Assembly: GCA_029204225.1 (NCBI GenBank)
Contig: CM055097.1
Coordinates: 59,896,883-59,960,882, forward strand
From: Diphasiastrum complanatum
Taxonomy: Eukaryota > Streptophyta > Lycopodiopsida > Lycopodiales > Lycopodiaceae
DNA: 64,000 bases
Reading direction: 5' to 3'
Below the pieces are notes generated by a model, which made no database searches, had not been told where the DNA came from, and was given only the letters and a program-made list of their open reading frames with translations. The translations under genes were made by a program, and so were the position numbers. Positions 13,585 through 24,800 of this stretch are shown here, piece by piece (within the stretch, counting starts at the first letter, position 1; every line of letters starts with the position of its first letter).

Positions 13585-13807
13585 CTCCAATATTGATTGG
13601 AACTTGGAAAATAGGATTTGGAAATAGCTGCTACAACCTTTTGCAAATGATGAGATCATGGACTCTCATCCCTTTGAATATGAGCCAGTTGAGTACAATT
13701 GCCATATTCAAAGATTAGGAACAGACATAAGAAAAACCATTAGATTGAATGATGAATGTGCGATCATGGTTAAGTAAAAGCTTCAACTTAGGAATGCTAT
13801 AACATAC

Positions 13808-14018
13808 CAGATTCAACGTGCTGTGTTCTTTGAAGCCTTCTTCTAAAAGTGAAAACTGCTCCTTTCAGAGGCATAGCCTTTCCGTGGATTGCATCCCTCA
13901 TCTTCATCACTTGCTCCCCTAAAGTTGATCTCACAAGTCCGATCATCCAATTCTTGTGTCTTTCCCCGTCCCTCTCCCTCTTTGCATAGTTACTCTCTAT
14001 TATCTAAAACTCGTCCAT
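13808..14018 (-). pseudogene. Candidate exon of an unrecognised plant gene (left copy)
   Basis: The minus strand has a splice-acceptor-like ttttcag at 14019-14025, then a 211-bp stretch ending at a donor-like G|gtatgtta at 13807. One frame reads IIESNYAKRERDGERHKNWM, then LGEQVMKMRDAIHGKAMPLK, then AVFTFRRRLQRT, with a single in-frame TAG four codons after the ATG. The charged, helix-like composition and splice-like borders look like a real exon, but I do not recognise the family. The same stretch, with the same stop, lies at 39201-39411. Confidence 0.35.
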
Positions 14019-14274
14019 CTGAAAAGGTGAGCGGGTACTGCTAGCTAGCTGGAGAGCACTCATTTGGATCTTCCAATTGCGAGCTCCTCTTGCCTTCTAT
14101 ATCTAGGATCAAAAGGAAGCATATTCAGCATATGTATATACTCAAGCAAGAAAACAAATATATCTACATATTCTAATATTCAGATGTAAGATTACATCTG
14201 ACAATGAACCAGTCGGATGATAAATGAACAATGCAAGCTAGAGTTTTATGCCACCCACTACCTAGAATCAGCTA

Positions 14275-14800
14275 AATCTCTCTCCTGCTTCATCTTCTCA
14301 CTGGGTATGGCAGCTCAACTCAGTGTATAAGCTCTTATGCTGCTTATAACGTAGCGAGGGGAAAGTAAGGTCCTCCTGATGCGAAAAATGCACTCAGAAA
14401 AGTGCAAATTCCAGCTAGAACTCTGGTGACAAACTTATAAAAAGTCTCTCAAACGATTCATGAAACTCGAATTATTTCTATTCGAGTTTAAATCGTGTTG
14501 GATCAATCAGGCTCTGTGATGCACAAAACAAAACGAGATGAAATCTAGACAAAAATGAAACAAAGCGAAGCGAAACTTAAACGACGTCTGACTTGATTCA
14601 TGCTTGAAGCATAGAGATTGCAAAACGAAATGAAACGAAATGAAATCAAAGAATTCACGAAAAAGATCAATCAGGCTCTATAACGAGACGAAACGAAACG
14701 AAACGAAACAAAACAGGATGAAACGAAGCAAAATGAGACAAAACTTAAGTGAGCTCTGAAATTGATTTACGCTTATAGCCAAGTGATCGCGAGGCAAAAT
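14275..14800 (-). repeat. Family II leader repeat (AAACG-rich), copy 1
   Basis: One of four copies (others near 18785-19275, 33385-33880 and 39670-40185). All contain catacccagtgagaag on the minus strand, gagcctgattgatc twice, and runs of a CGTTT/CATTT pentamer. In the copy at 18785 it lies just upstream of gag, so it is best read as the untranslated leader of family II Copia. Here it abuts an LTR. Confidence 0.65.
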
Positions 14801-14869
14801 GAAGCGAAACACGAACCAAAAAACAATTGCGAACAAAATCAATTTGTCAGGAATTGAAATATGATTGCT

Positions 14870-15431
14870 GGTCACTGTTGGCTATATCATTCCTACAATC
14901 CTTCAGAGTGTAGACAGACATTGCTGATCTACGTTAATATGGCATTCAACAAAATCAAACCAAAGTGTGGAATTGAATAAACAAGTGAATCAGATACATG
15001 AATAGTAGCAGAAAAAATACATTCGAGATCATACAATCATACAGATTAATATGTGCATAACATCTACAATATTATCTATTGATCTTCTGATTTTTCGAGC
15101 ACTGTGCGACAGACTACATAGTGCATTGGTGTGAGAGAAATACAGTTCTCTCACGAATAATGTCTCGCTTACTAGCGGACTTCTGGATCTACAGATCCTC
15201 TACAAAATTGTCTCGCTCACAGGCGGTCATGTAATCTGTATTTTCATCTTTTTTTGACTTTCTTTCTTTCTTCCTTACAGTATTGTGCATCAAACAAAAA
15301 GTATATAGTTCACAAACTTTTTTGTGTCACATCGTGTAACTTCCAGATCAGAAAGATTAGACATGTACAACTAATATCGAATTACAAGAGTGGCAGATTA
15401 GCCACGATCTAGATTACTTATGCTGATGTCA
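14870..15431 (-). repeat. LTR of Copia family II (left D copy)
   Basis: On the minus strand it begins TGACATCAGCATAAG just after the end of pol and runs to about 14870. It matches the LTR at 24801-25436 in several blocks, including agtaagcgagacat, the gagagaa blocks and gtctgtctacactctg. The 3' end is not sharp because no clear primer site follows. Confidence 0.72.
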
Positions 15432-15441
15432 TGATATCTGA

Positions 15442-16950
15442 TCAAATATTTGTACCCCATGGTACTTGGCTGATCTTCTTGGTTAGTTGAGGAGCATGAC
15501 TGATTTTGTGTCGTGTCATGTCGTGTTGTGTCGTGTCGTCTTTTGTTAAAAATTCAGAATTGAAATCTAGCAAAGCTTTGATAATAGAAACATTTTGTTT
15601 CTTCAGTTCCCTCTCAAAGCATGATAGCTTGACAACTCCAAGACTGCTCCTCTGTTTCTCGAACAGACCTTTGCTTGAGGCCTTTGTGAAAATGTTAGCA
15701 ACCATGTCTTTCATTCCAATGAAAGTAGTTTGCAACATTTTCTTCTCGATCAGATCCCTTATCAAGTGGTACTTGATTGCAATGTGCGTCATCCTTGAAT
15801 GAAACACAGGGTCTTTTGTCAGATGTATTGCGAATGTGTTGTCCATCTGCAAAACCAGAGGTTCATTTCTCATTTCGTCCAATTCGTCAAGGAACTGTTT
15901 GAGCCAAATTATTTCATTGGCCATCTTGGCTGCTGCAACATACTCTGCTTCGCAGGATGACTGAGCCACAATGGTTTGCTTCTTGCAAACCAAAATCTTT
16001 TGTTAATTGAAGATATTGCAAAATTCATTTTGCAATCTTCCAATGTGTCAAGCCTGGATTTGTACAGAATTGGCTCATCCTAAACACAGCATAAGCAATG
16101 TCAGGATGTGTGTTAGGGCCACAATGATGATCTTTCCATCTGTAATTCTTATATAGACATTGGAATCAACCATTAGTGGCTTGAATTCCAAGGATTTTAG
16201 GACTTGATCTTTCTTCTTGTACCATTGTCGAGCTGACTGCTTCAGTCTATGCATTCTGCATGCATAAGTAGGAAGTGAATTTGAGATATATCCTGGGGGT
16301 TGATCCATGTAGACCTCCTCGTCTAGCTCACCATGAAAGAAGGCTGTCTTCTTGTCCACAATGTGAATCCTGAGGTCATAAGCTGCTACATATGCAAATA
16401 CTAAACGTAGGGACAAATGTTTCATGACAAGAGAGAAGCTCTCAAAATAGTCAATATCATATCTCTGAGAGAATCCCTTCGCTACAAGTCTTGCCTTATA
16501 CTTTGAGACATCTGCATATGGTCCATACTTCAGCTAGTATACCCATTTGCATTTAATAGTCTTTCGCTTATCTGGTAATGGCTGTAATGTCCATACCTAG
16601 TTCTTCCTCATGGATCCATCTCCTCATTTATGGCTTGGATCCATTTGTCCTTCTCTGGACATTCAATTGCCTCCTCGAATGTATGTGGTTCGCCACTGAA
16701 TCCACATAACTCTTTTGATGTAGAAGCAGAGTTTTCTAGCACATATCTTGTTGGCGCTCTTTGTCGTCTTGTCGACCTTCTAGGAGATTCTCCTGGAACT
16801 GCAATGCCTTTGTCTTTGTCTGCTCTGCAAGGTCCAAAACCATCTCGGTTTATAGATACTGTAGCAAAAGGCTGCCTCTTGAATCTTTCATCTTCTGATT
16901 CACCACTCGAATGCAAAGCGACTCAAAAATCTACGTCTTCGTGTTCGTCC
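15442..16950 (-). pseudogene. Copia family II reverse transcriptase / RNase H remnant (left)
   Basis: Minus-strand pieces in order: RT N-terminal (16916-16608, TFEEAIECPEKDKWIQAINE), RT core (16425-16075, KTAFFHGELDEEVYMDQPPG, SNVYIRITDGKIIIVAL), then RNase H (15993-15442, VCKKQTIVAQSSCEAEYVAA, FHSRMTHIAIKYHLIRDLIE). The catalytic Y-V-D-D that should follow KIIIVAL is missing: the sequence passes straight to DIAYAVFRMSQFC, a deletion at about 16105. Several frameshifts separate the pieces. The LTR follows directly. Confidence 0.88.
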
Positions 16951-16985
16951 TCTGCTCCCTTTGTCACAGCTGGCAAATCATAGTA

Positions 16986-17977
16986 CTATCTTTCAAGAAC
17001 TTCATAACTGACAGGATTATCATTGGCCATCATTCTACTCTCATCAAATTTGACATCCCTGACTATCTTCACAGTGTCCGTCTTTGGCATGTAGACTTTG
17101 TAGTGTGACAAATTATTGTCATTTTTTACAAGATATCCTTGTTGAGCTTTCTCATCAAGCTTCTTTTGAAGCTTATCAAGAATATGCATAAGTTGCACAG
17201 CCAAAGATTTTGATGTGAGTCAGATTGGGTTTTATACCCCACCATAATTCGTGTGGTGTCGTGTGAGGAACACTAGACTTTCCTATCCTCTTCTAAATGT
17301 AAGCAGCTATAGCTACTGCTTCAGCCCACAGTATTCTTGGAGCTTTCGAGTAGGCCATCATGCATCTGGACAGCTTCCATTAGAGTCTTATTCTTTCTTT
17401 CTGCAACACCATTGTGCTACGGTGTGTAAGATGCAGTCCTTCTATGAATGATACCATGACCATTGCAGAAGTCAGTCAACCGATTTGAGATGTATTCTCC
17501 ACCTTGATCTATTTTGATCTGATTCACTTTGCTACCAGTGCATCTTTCTGTCCAATTCACATACTTTGTGAATTTGTCAAATGCTTTTGATTTATTGTGA
17601 ATAAAATACACTCTGGCAAATTTATTGTAATCATCAATAAAGGTAATGTAATATTTCGAGCCTCCTACTGAGATCACATTGAAAGGTCCACAGATGTCAG
17701 AATGCGCTAACTCTAGAATCTTAGTCGTTCTATAGGAGTCCTTGACAAATGGAGTGTGTGATATCTTACCCTTTAGACATGCATCACAGGTCGTCGAACT
17801 GTTCGCATTCGAGATGCTCACCCCTGTGATTGCTCCATGATGACTTGCTTGATATAGTGTCATTGAATTCATATGGCATAGTCTCCTATGCCATAGAGTG
17901 TTTGGCGAATCATCATGAGTCTCATGCACTTGATTGCAGACAAATGTACCTTCAGGTGATACAAATTGTCTTTTCAT
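16986..17977 (-). pseudogene. Copia family II integrase remnant (left)
   Basis: The minus strand carries WHRRLCHMNSMTLYQASHHG and CDACLKGKISHTPF (N-terminal zinc-binding part), then KYYITFIDDYNKFARVYFI, IDQGGEYISNRL and (broken by a stop) NGVAERKN, which are the catalytic D, D and E regions. A frame at 17204-16986 carries the C-terminal block ending KIVRDVKFDESRMM. A stop after TASYTP and later frameshifts inactivate it. The part from about 17670 upward is duplicated at 32274. Confidence 0.88.
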
Positions 17978-18790
17978 TTTCTTGAGTGATCAGGGTACTG
18001 GTACTTGCATCAACAATGTTCCATGCTTCATCTGAGAACGTCACACGCATCCCTGTATTAGTTCTTGCCATAGATAGTAAGTCCTGCTGCAGTGTAGACA
18101 TGAAGAGAACACCTTTGAGTCGTCTATCTCTGCCATTGTGTTGAGCCACAGTCAACCAATACCATTCACTTGGTATTTGGATCCATCTCCAAGAACAATG
18201 AATTTTGATGGATCTGCACTTCGAAAATCAGACATGATTCGTCTTGATGTTATGAAATGTGAGGTAGCTCTTGAGTCTAGGATTACCTCCTGTGTGTTAG
18301 GTGTTGACACTGCACACATGTCTACACAGATGTAGGCGGTCAAATTATTTATGTTCGATCTTTCTTCGTCCATTTTCGAGCTCTCTAGCTCCTCGACATA
18401 AGATGAACTATTATTGTTATCCTGTCTGCTTTGTGCTTATTTGTTTCTTGGGTTCAGGCGACAGTCCATGGTTGTATGACCCTTCTTGTGGTAGTGGATA
18501 CACTCAAGTTTCGGATTGAGCCAACACGAATCGACAGTATGCTCTTCGGATTTGCATCTCACGCAGCTCTTCTTGTCTCCACCTTGTTGTTTCAACCTTC
18601 CTTTGTTTTTCCATTTGCCTTTGCTGGTTCTTTCAACTTGCTAATCATGATCCTGCTTTTGATCTGACTCCCCCTTAGGCTTTAATTTTTTTTTCTTCTC
18701 CTTGTTGTTGTAAAGAGCTTGGTCAGAAGCATCCTTGTGATCAAGGTGCTCTCGAGCCTCGACTTCCTCTCTCTCCTGCTTCATGACCTT
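17952..18790 (-). pseudogene. Copia family II gag end, zinc knuckles and protease (left)
   Basis: From 18790 down the minus strand has a charged Gag tail (EREEVEAREHLDHKDASDQ), two zinc-knuckle-like blocks (CVRCKSEEHTVDSCW, and CIHYHKKGHTTMDC with one Cys replaced by Tyr), then protease (LDSRATSHFITSRRIMSDF). The catalytic D-S-G of the protease reads D-S-R. The copy at 32.7-33 kb has the same change, so it predates the duplication. The gag N-terminal half is missing: the leader repeat lies directly upstream. Confidence 0.82.
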
Positions 18791-19275
18791 CTCACTGGGT
18801 ATGGTAGCTCAACTCAGTGTATAAAGCTCTTATGCTGCTTATAACGTAGCGAGAGAAAAGTAAGGTCCTCTTGATGTGAAAAATGGACTAAAAAAAATGC
18901 AAATTCCAGCTAGAACCTTGGTGACAAACTGATAAAAAGTCTCACGAATGATTCACAAAACTCGAATTATTTCTGTTCGAGAATTATTCATGTTGGATCA
19001 ATCAGGCTCTATAACCCAACAAAGCAAGACGAGACGAAATCTAGACGAAAACGAAACGAAGTGAAGCGAAGCAAAACTTGAATGAGCTCTGACATTGATT
19101 CATGCTTGAAGCGTAGAGATCGCGAAATGAAATGAAAGAGAAGAATTCGCGAAAAAGATCAATCAGGCTCTGTAACGAGACGAGATGAAACAAAACTTAA
19201 CTTAAGTGAGCTCTGAAATTGGTTTACGCTTATAAGATAGCTTTAGAAAATTTGAGACTCTTGCAAGTCTCATTT
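18785..19275 (-). repeat. Family II leader repeat (AAACG-rich), copy 2
   Basis: Same sequence as at 14275-14800, here directly upstream of gag sequence on the minus strand. It ends at about 19275, where another family II Copia piece starts. Confidence 0.65.
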
Positions 19276-19780
19276 TTAGAAGAAAATATCATGGGAGACG
19301 ACTCGAAAATCTTCATTTTTGTGTTCGTTTGCTGCTCCCTTTGTCACTGGTTGCAAGTCATAGTATTGTCTCTCCATAACTTCGTAGCTGACATGATCGT
19401 CATTGGCCATTGTCCTGCTCTCATCGAATTTGACATCTTTCACTATTTTTCACAGTGTTTGTGTCTGGCATGTAGATTCTATAGTATGATGAATTATTGT
19501 CATAACCTACTAGAAATCCTTGCTCGGCTTTCTCATCAAGCTTATTTTGAAGCTTATCAGGAATATGTGCATGTGCTGCACAACCAAAGATTCTGACGTG
19601 AGACAGGTTGGATTATCTACCCCACCATAGCTCATATGGTGTCGTGTGAGGAACACCAGACTTACCTATCCTATTCTGGATGTATGCAAGTGTAGCTACT
19701 GCTTCAGCCCACAGAGTAGGCCATCATGCATCTGGCTGCTTCCATTAGGGTCCTGTTCTTTCGTTCAGCAACACCATTGT
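19276..19780 (-). pseudogene. Copia family II integrase C-terminal piece, left of nested Gypsy
   Basis: The minus strand reads NGVAERKNRTLMEAARCMMA right at the Gypsy border. It continues with AVATLAYIQNRIGKSGVPHT, FGCAAHAHIPDKLQNKLDEK and YYRIYMPDTNTVKN, the integrase C-terminal region leading to RT. Together with 23085-23921 it forms one Copia element split by the Gypsy insertion. Confidence 0.85.
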
Positions 19781-20275
19781 TATAAAGTCCTCACAACAGG
19801 ATTCTACTCTAAGCATACCATACAAAGCAACAATGCATGGGAACCGGTGGAGGTTAAACCAGCCCAACCAAACCTAGATCGTATGGATCTAGCCCCCAAG
19901 CTATGGATCAATCAAAGTCATGGAAAGAGGAGTTACTCCAGCAACATATAGCTACTCATCACAAATCAAGCATACACTAGTGAGAGCCCATCAGGTATAC
20001 TTACACCCTCCAAGGCCCATGCACCACTAGTAGTGCACTGTGAGACCTCACTGAACACCTCTACAGCCTATCTGGGCCACATCATCCAGTTCCCTAATGA
20101 CTCACTAATAGACCCATACCAACTCCACCACCATGTGTTTAGGCCTACAACCATTAATTATGACCATGTACACATAAGGGCCCCAATTCCCTTATAGTCA
20201 CAATTAACTTATGGGTTCTTGGTATACCGGTCCCTAGCGTGGACACGCTACCCAAGACTAGTCATGGGCATGACA
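19781..20275 (-). repeat. Gypsy 3' LTR (element orientation minus)
   Basis: On the minus strand it starts TGTCATGCCCATGAC after a purine tract (aaggggggaagaa) and ends GGACTTTATA. The same sequence forms the right LTR and the LTR at 31739-32204. Confidence 0.9.
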
Positions 20276-22560
20276 TTCTTCCCCCCTTATTCAAGTTCTG
20301 TCCTCAAAACTTAAAACTGGGAAAGTTCCTCTTTAAGCTTCCTTCATGTTCCCAAGAATCGTCATTGTCCGTACATCTCCTCCTTCGAACCAAATGCTCG
20401 GTAACTATACGATTTCTCAATCATTTAGTTTTTGTATCCAAGATCTTCTCGGGTTCAAGACATGATACACCCAATGATTCATCCAACAGGTCGAACTGAT
20501 CTTCAGATCCAAGATGCTCTCCTTCACGTAGACTCTTTTTGAGACGACTAATGTGAAATACGGGATGCACTTGCGATCCTTCCGGGAGTTCCAATTGGTA
20601 AGCTAAGGATCTGATCTTTTCAAGATCTTAAACGGTCCTCTATATGTAGGGGACAACTTATAATGCTTGCCAGTACACATTACACTTGAATCCCTCTAGA
20701 TTCTCAAATATATCCAGTCTCCCACTTGGAAGTCTCTCGGTGATCTTTTCAGATTTGCATAATGTTTGTCCCTATCCTGGGCACTCTAGACATTTTCACG
20801 TGCAATCCGTAGCATTTCCAGCATATCGTGAAAGAAATTCGCTACTTTCTGAAACTTGATCATTCGAGTCTCAATCGCAATGGGTGACCTAGGCTCAAAA
20901 CTGTACATAAGCATAAACGGGCTATAACCGGTAGCCGAATACTTACAACTATTATAGGGAAACTCGATCAATGAAAGGTACTTTTTTCAATCAGATTGCC
21001 ATCTGAAAATATATGCCTGGTTCCATCGTCTGATTTGTTCTTTCCATCTGTCCATCCATCTCAAGATGATCAGAAGAACCCAAACTCAGTGTCGTCTCTA
21101 GTTTAGCAAATACGGCCGACCAAAAGTGACCGGTGAACTTCAGATCACGATCGCTCACAATATCACTTGGTAATCTGTAAACCCTAAGCAGACGCTCTAC
21201 AAATATCTGAACTCAATCAGAAGCCTTCGCGGTGGTCTTTACCAGAATAAACGTAGCCAGTTTGGTAAGACGGTCGACGACAACCCAAATTGCATCATGC
21301 TATTTATTCGTCCGCGGTAACCCAACCACGAAATCCATGGAAATACTATCCCATCTCTTATAAGGGATATCCAGTGGATGCAACAAACTGCCAGCCTTAT
21401 GGCATTCAGCTTTATTCAACTGGCAATGGTCACACTTGACCACATAAGATTCTACAAAGGGCTTGAGTTTTGGCCAATAAAAATCCCTTCGTACCAAATC
21501 CAATGTACGATGTATGTCGGGATGTCCTGCGCATGGTGAGTCATGACATTCATAAAGTATTTTATTCTTAACAACATCCACATCAGGCACACAAACCTTC
21601 CCTTTCCTGAACAAAAGTCCATTATGGATAGAGAAGTCATCAATACTCTTTATATCCTTCCCTCTAGACTGATCAACATGATCATCAGTCTCGCTCGATG
21701 AAAATGCTAGAACCCTATTCCAGATTGGTCCAAAATGTGGGTCTTTCTCATAAAGACCTCTCAGGGAGAGATAAAAGTCTGTGCTAATCTCAATGAAGGA
21801 AAGTTCGTTCACTTCACCAATTCAACTAAGTGCATTAGCCACCTGATTAGATGAGCCTTTGATATACCGCACTTCAAAGTCAAATTCTAGCATGAGTTCT
21901 GCCCATCTAGCCTTACAACCTCGCAAATCATTTTGATTACAGAAATACGTTAAAGGTTGATGATCCATATTAACCACGAATATATTACCGTACAGGTAAT
22001 GCCTCCATGATTTCAAAGCATGGATCATCGCAAAAAGCTCTTTTTCCTGAGTGGTGTACCTAACCTGAGCATCGGTTAGTTTCTTACTCTCAAAGGCAAT
22101 GGGATGACCCTCCTGTAAGAGAACAACTCCAATAGCCGTATCACTCGCGTGAGTGTTAATAACAAACGACAAATCTGAATCCGCTATCCTCAAAACTAGA
22201 GCTGAGGCAATTAGAAGCTTGAGTTTGCAAAAACTCTCATCTAATTTATCATTCCATCTGATAGGAGGACTTGGCCTACCGTTACAACTTTTCACTCATA
22301 TGTTGAGAGGTGCAACAATCTTCGAGTACTCCTCTGCAAATATACGGAAAAACACAGTGAAATCTAAGAATGACTTAAGTTCACGCACCGTTTTAGGAAT
22401 TGGCCATTCCACTACCATCTTCACCGTTTCTTCTCAATCTTGATCCCAAAGGAGGTAATCTTATGACCAAGGTAAAGAAGTCCATTTTTAAAGAATTCGC
22501 ACTTTGATTCTTTTGCATAAAGCTTCTCTTGTCTTAAGATACGTAAGACAATACGGAGAT
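20276..22560 (-). pseudogene. Gypsy pol remnant: RT C-terminus, RNase H, integrase, chromodomain-like tail
   Basis: Minus strand, in order: RT C-terminal (KESKCEFFKNGLLYLGHKI near 22500); RNase H (22295-21822, HASDTAIGVVLLQEGHPIAF, TQEKELFAMIHALKSWRHYL, MDHQPLTYF); integrase zinc domain (HDSPCAGHPDIHRTLDLVRR, CDHCQLNKAE); integrase core (DSISMDFVVGLP, SDRDLKFTGHFW); then FPYNSCKYSATGYSPFMLMY. A C-terminal block (EPEKILDTKTK..., then NDDSWEHEG) resembles the chromodomain tail of chromoviruses. RNase H and integrase are joined directly, as in Ty3/gypsy. Several stops and shifts follow position 21300. Confidence 0.9.
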
Positions 22561-22570
22561 GCGTAGACTG

Positions 22571-22582
22571 GCTCTGATACCA
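22571..22582 (-). promoter_or_regulatory. Gypsy primer binding site
   Basis: The minus strand reads TGGTATCAGAGC next to the right LTR, the initiator tRNA-Met type site also used by the Copia elements here. Coding sequence of mid-RT starts within about 10 bp of it. Confidence 0.85.
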
Positions 22583-22583
22583 A

Positions 22584-23078
22584 TATAAAGTCCTCACAAC
22601 AGGATTCTAGTCTAAGCATACCATACAAAGCAACAACACATGGGAACCGATGGAGGTTAAACAAACCCAACCAAACCTAGATAGTACAGATCTAGCCCAC
22701 AAGCTATGGATCAATCAGAGTCATGGAAAGAGGAGTCACTCCAGTAGCATGTAGCTACTCATCACAAATCAAGCATACACTAGTGCGAGCCCAACATGTA
22801 TACTTATACCCTCCAAGGCCCATGCACCACTAGTAGTGCATTGTGACACCTCACTGGACACCTCTGCAGCCTACCTGGGCCATGTCATCTAGTTTCCTAA
22901 TGACTCACTGATAGACCCATACCAACTCCACCACCATGTGTTTAAGCCTACAACCATTAATTATGGCCATGTACACATAAGGGCCCCAATTCCCTTATAG
23001 TCACAATTAGCTTACGGGTTGTTGGTCTACTTGTCCCTAGCGTGGAAACGCTACCCGAGACCAGTCATGGGCATGACA
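22584..23078 (-). repeat. Gypsy 5' LTR (element orientation minus)
   Basis: Partner of 19781-20275, of equal length, lying between the primer site and the interrupted Copia sequence. Confidence 0.9.
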
Positions 23079-23084
23079 ACTGTA

Positions 23085-23921
23085 CTGCGGTGTGTAGGCT
23101 ACCGTTCTTTTGTGAATGATATCACAATCATTGCAAAAGTCAGTGAAGCGATTCGAGATATATTCGTCACCTCGATCTGTTCTGATCTGCTTCACCTTGC
23201 TGCCTGTACATCTCTCTGAGTTCATGTGGCAGAGTCTTCTATGCCACGGAGTGTCTGGCGAGTTGTCATGAGTCTGATGCACCTGATCTTCAGGTAGGCA
23301 TACCTTCAGATGATATAGGTTACCTTTCCTTCTGCCTTGAGCGATGACAGTATTGGTACTGGCGTCAATCATGTTGCATGCTTCGTTAGAAAATGTCACA
23401 TGCATCCCTGCATCTGCTATTCTTGCTACAGAGAGCAAGTCTTGTTGCAGAGTAGGCACAAACAGAATGTCTTCGAGTCGTCTGTCTCTACCGTTGGTGT
23501 TGAGCCATAGTGAACCAATGTCATTCACTTGATGTTTATATCCATCTCTAAGAACTATGAATCTTGAAGGATCTACACTTCTGAAATCAGACATTATTCG
23601 TCTTGATGTCACGAAGTGTGAGGTGGCTCCTGAATCTAGGATCACCTCATGTGTGTCAGACGTTGATGTTGCACACACATCTTCACAGATGTAGGCGGTC
23701 GAACAACTTCTATTCGTTCTTTCTTCACATATCTTCGAGCTCTCCGGCTCCTCGACATAGGACAAATTATTGTTGTTCTCCTGTCTATTTTGTGTTGATT
23801 TGTTCCTTGGGTTCTGACGGCAATCCATGGCTGCGTGACCCTTCTTATGGCAATGGATACACTCAATCTTGGGATTGAGCCAGTAGGTATCTGCTGTATG
23901 CCCATCTCTTCTGCATCTCAC
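23085..23921 (-). pseudogene. Copia family II zinc knuckle, protease and shortened integrase (right of Gypsy)
   Basis: A 294-residue minus-strand frame. It starts at a knuckle with one Cys lost (CRRDGHTADTYW), followed by an intact CCHC knuckle (CIHCHKKGHAAMDC). The protease has an intact LDSGATSHF and DLLSVARIADAG. The pre-integrase part has WHRRLCHMNS. There the frame jumps straight to ERCTGSKVKQIRTDRG, skipping about 100 codons of integrase with the zinc motif end and first catalytic Asp. It then runs DFCNDCDIIHKRTVAYTP to the Gypsy border. This is the best-preserved protease of the family here. Confidence 0.9.
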
Positions 23922-24760
23922 GCAAGTCTTCTTGTCTGCATCTTGTCGTTTCGACCTCCCTTTGGTCTTCTAGTTGCTCTTGCTGGTACTCTCTGCTTGC
24001 TGGTCACGATCATGCCTCTGATTCGACTCCCTCTTAGGCTTGAATTGTTTCTTAAATTTTTCTCTATTGCCATAGAGGGCCTAGTCAAAACCATCCTTGT
24101 GATCAAGGTGTTCTCTGACCTCAACTTCCTCTCGAATCTCGACAATCCCCTTTTCGAGGTTCATGGTAGGATCTTTCGCGAGCAGGGTTCATGTCGTCTG
24201 GAAATATCTGGGTAAGGCTCTCAACAGGTATGTTTGCTGCTTCTCAGCTGACACTGCATTCTTTGCTCCAGAGTTATGTAGTAATAGAAACAAATCTTTC
24301 ATCTTTCTCACGAAAGAGGTGAGGTCTTTTTTATGCCACTGCAAATGTCAGCTGATCTTCCAACATCATGATCTATCTTCTTAATTTCGTCTGAAATATG
24401 GTGAGCAATGCATCCCACATCTCCTTAGCTTTGGAGAGTGTATCCAGGTCAAGTGTGAGGCTATGTTCAATGGAAGATGATAGCAAGGCTACTGCCTTGT
24501 CATTTTCTCCCTCCATTCGCGTAGCTCCTTACCTGTTGTTGTAGGCATTTCTTCTATGCCATCCACCCAAGGGAAGAGTCCTTCGCCTTTGAGTATCAAA
24601 GATGTCTTACTTTCCAGGGTAGAAAGTTAGATCCTAAAGAATCAAGTATTGCGCAGATCTTGCTCTACATGCTGCTGATTGAAGCCATTACTTCTTGAAG
24701 TCTGTTTTCTTTTTTATGGTTGATTGTCTGAATGCTTGGGCTCCTAGATCTGATAGCTTC
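23922..24760 (-). pseudogene. Copia family II gag remnant
   Basis: Minus-strand gag-like sequence starts a short way after the primer site (near MAEKLSDLGA and MASISSM). It continues with SNFLPWKV, a block near FPWVDGIEE and the charged tail REEVEVREHLDHKDG, then joins the knuckle region. Several stops and shifts break it, so only blocks can be assigned. Confidence 0.7.
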
Positions 24761-24787
24761 TCGGCCATGTCAGAATAAGACAAAGTG

Positions 24788-24799
24788 GCTCTGATACCA
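24788..24799 (-). promoter_or_regulatory. Copia family II primer binding site
   Basis: The minus strand reads TGGTATCAGAGC, one base inside the LTR end. It marks the start of the element that runs left from here. Confidence 0.88.
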
Positions 24800-24800
24800 C

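Larger units (their letters stand above)
13585..16075 (+). repeat. Direct repeat D, left copy
   Basis: About 2.5 kb matching 38980-41430 in the same orientation. It contains a candidate exon, the AAACG-rich leader, a family II LTR and the end of family II pol. Identity is patchy: about 13865-14420 differs from its partner at only about three positions, while the first ~270 bp differ at about a dozen. Confidence 0.9.
19781..23078 (-). mobile_element. Internally deleted chromovirus-type Ty3/gypsy element nested in Copia
   Basis: Two LTRs of 495 bp (19781-20275 and 22584-23078) flank a minus-strand pol fragment. The flanks attgt (19776-19780) and actgt (23079-23083) look like a 5-bp target duplication with one mutation. 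The insertion sits inside the N-G-V-A-E-R-K integrase region of a Copia. Sequence directly after the primer site already lies in mid-RT, so gag, protease and the first half of RT are deleted. The LTRs differ at many positions (roughly one in 12-15 in the first 180 bp), so the insertion is not recent. Confidence 0.9.
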
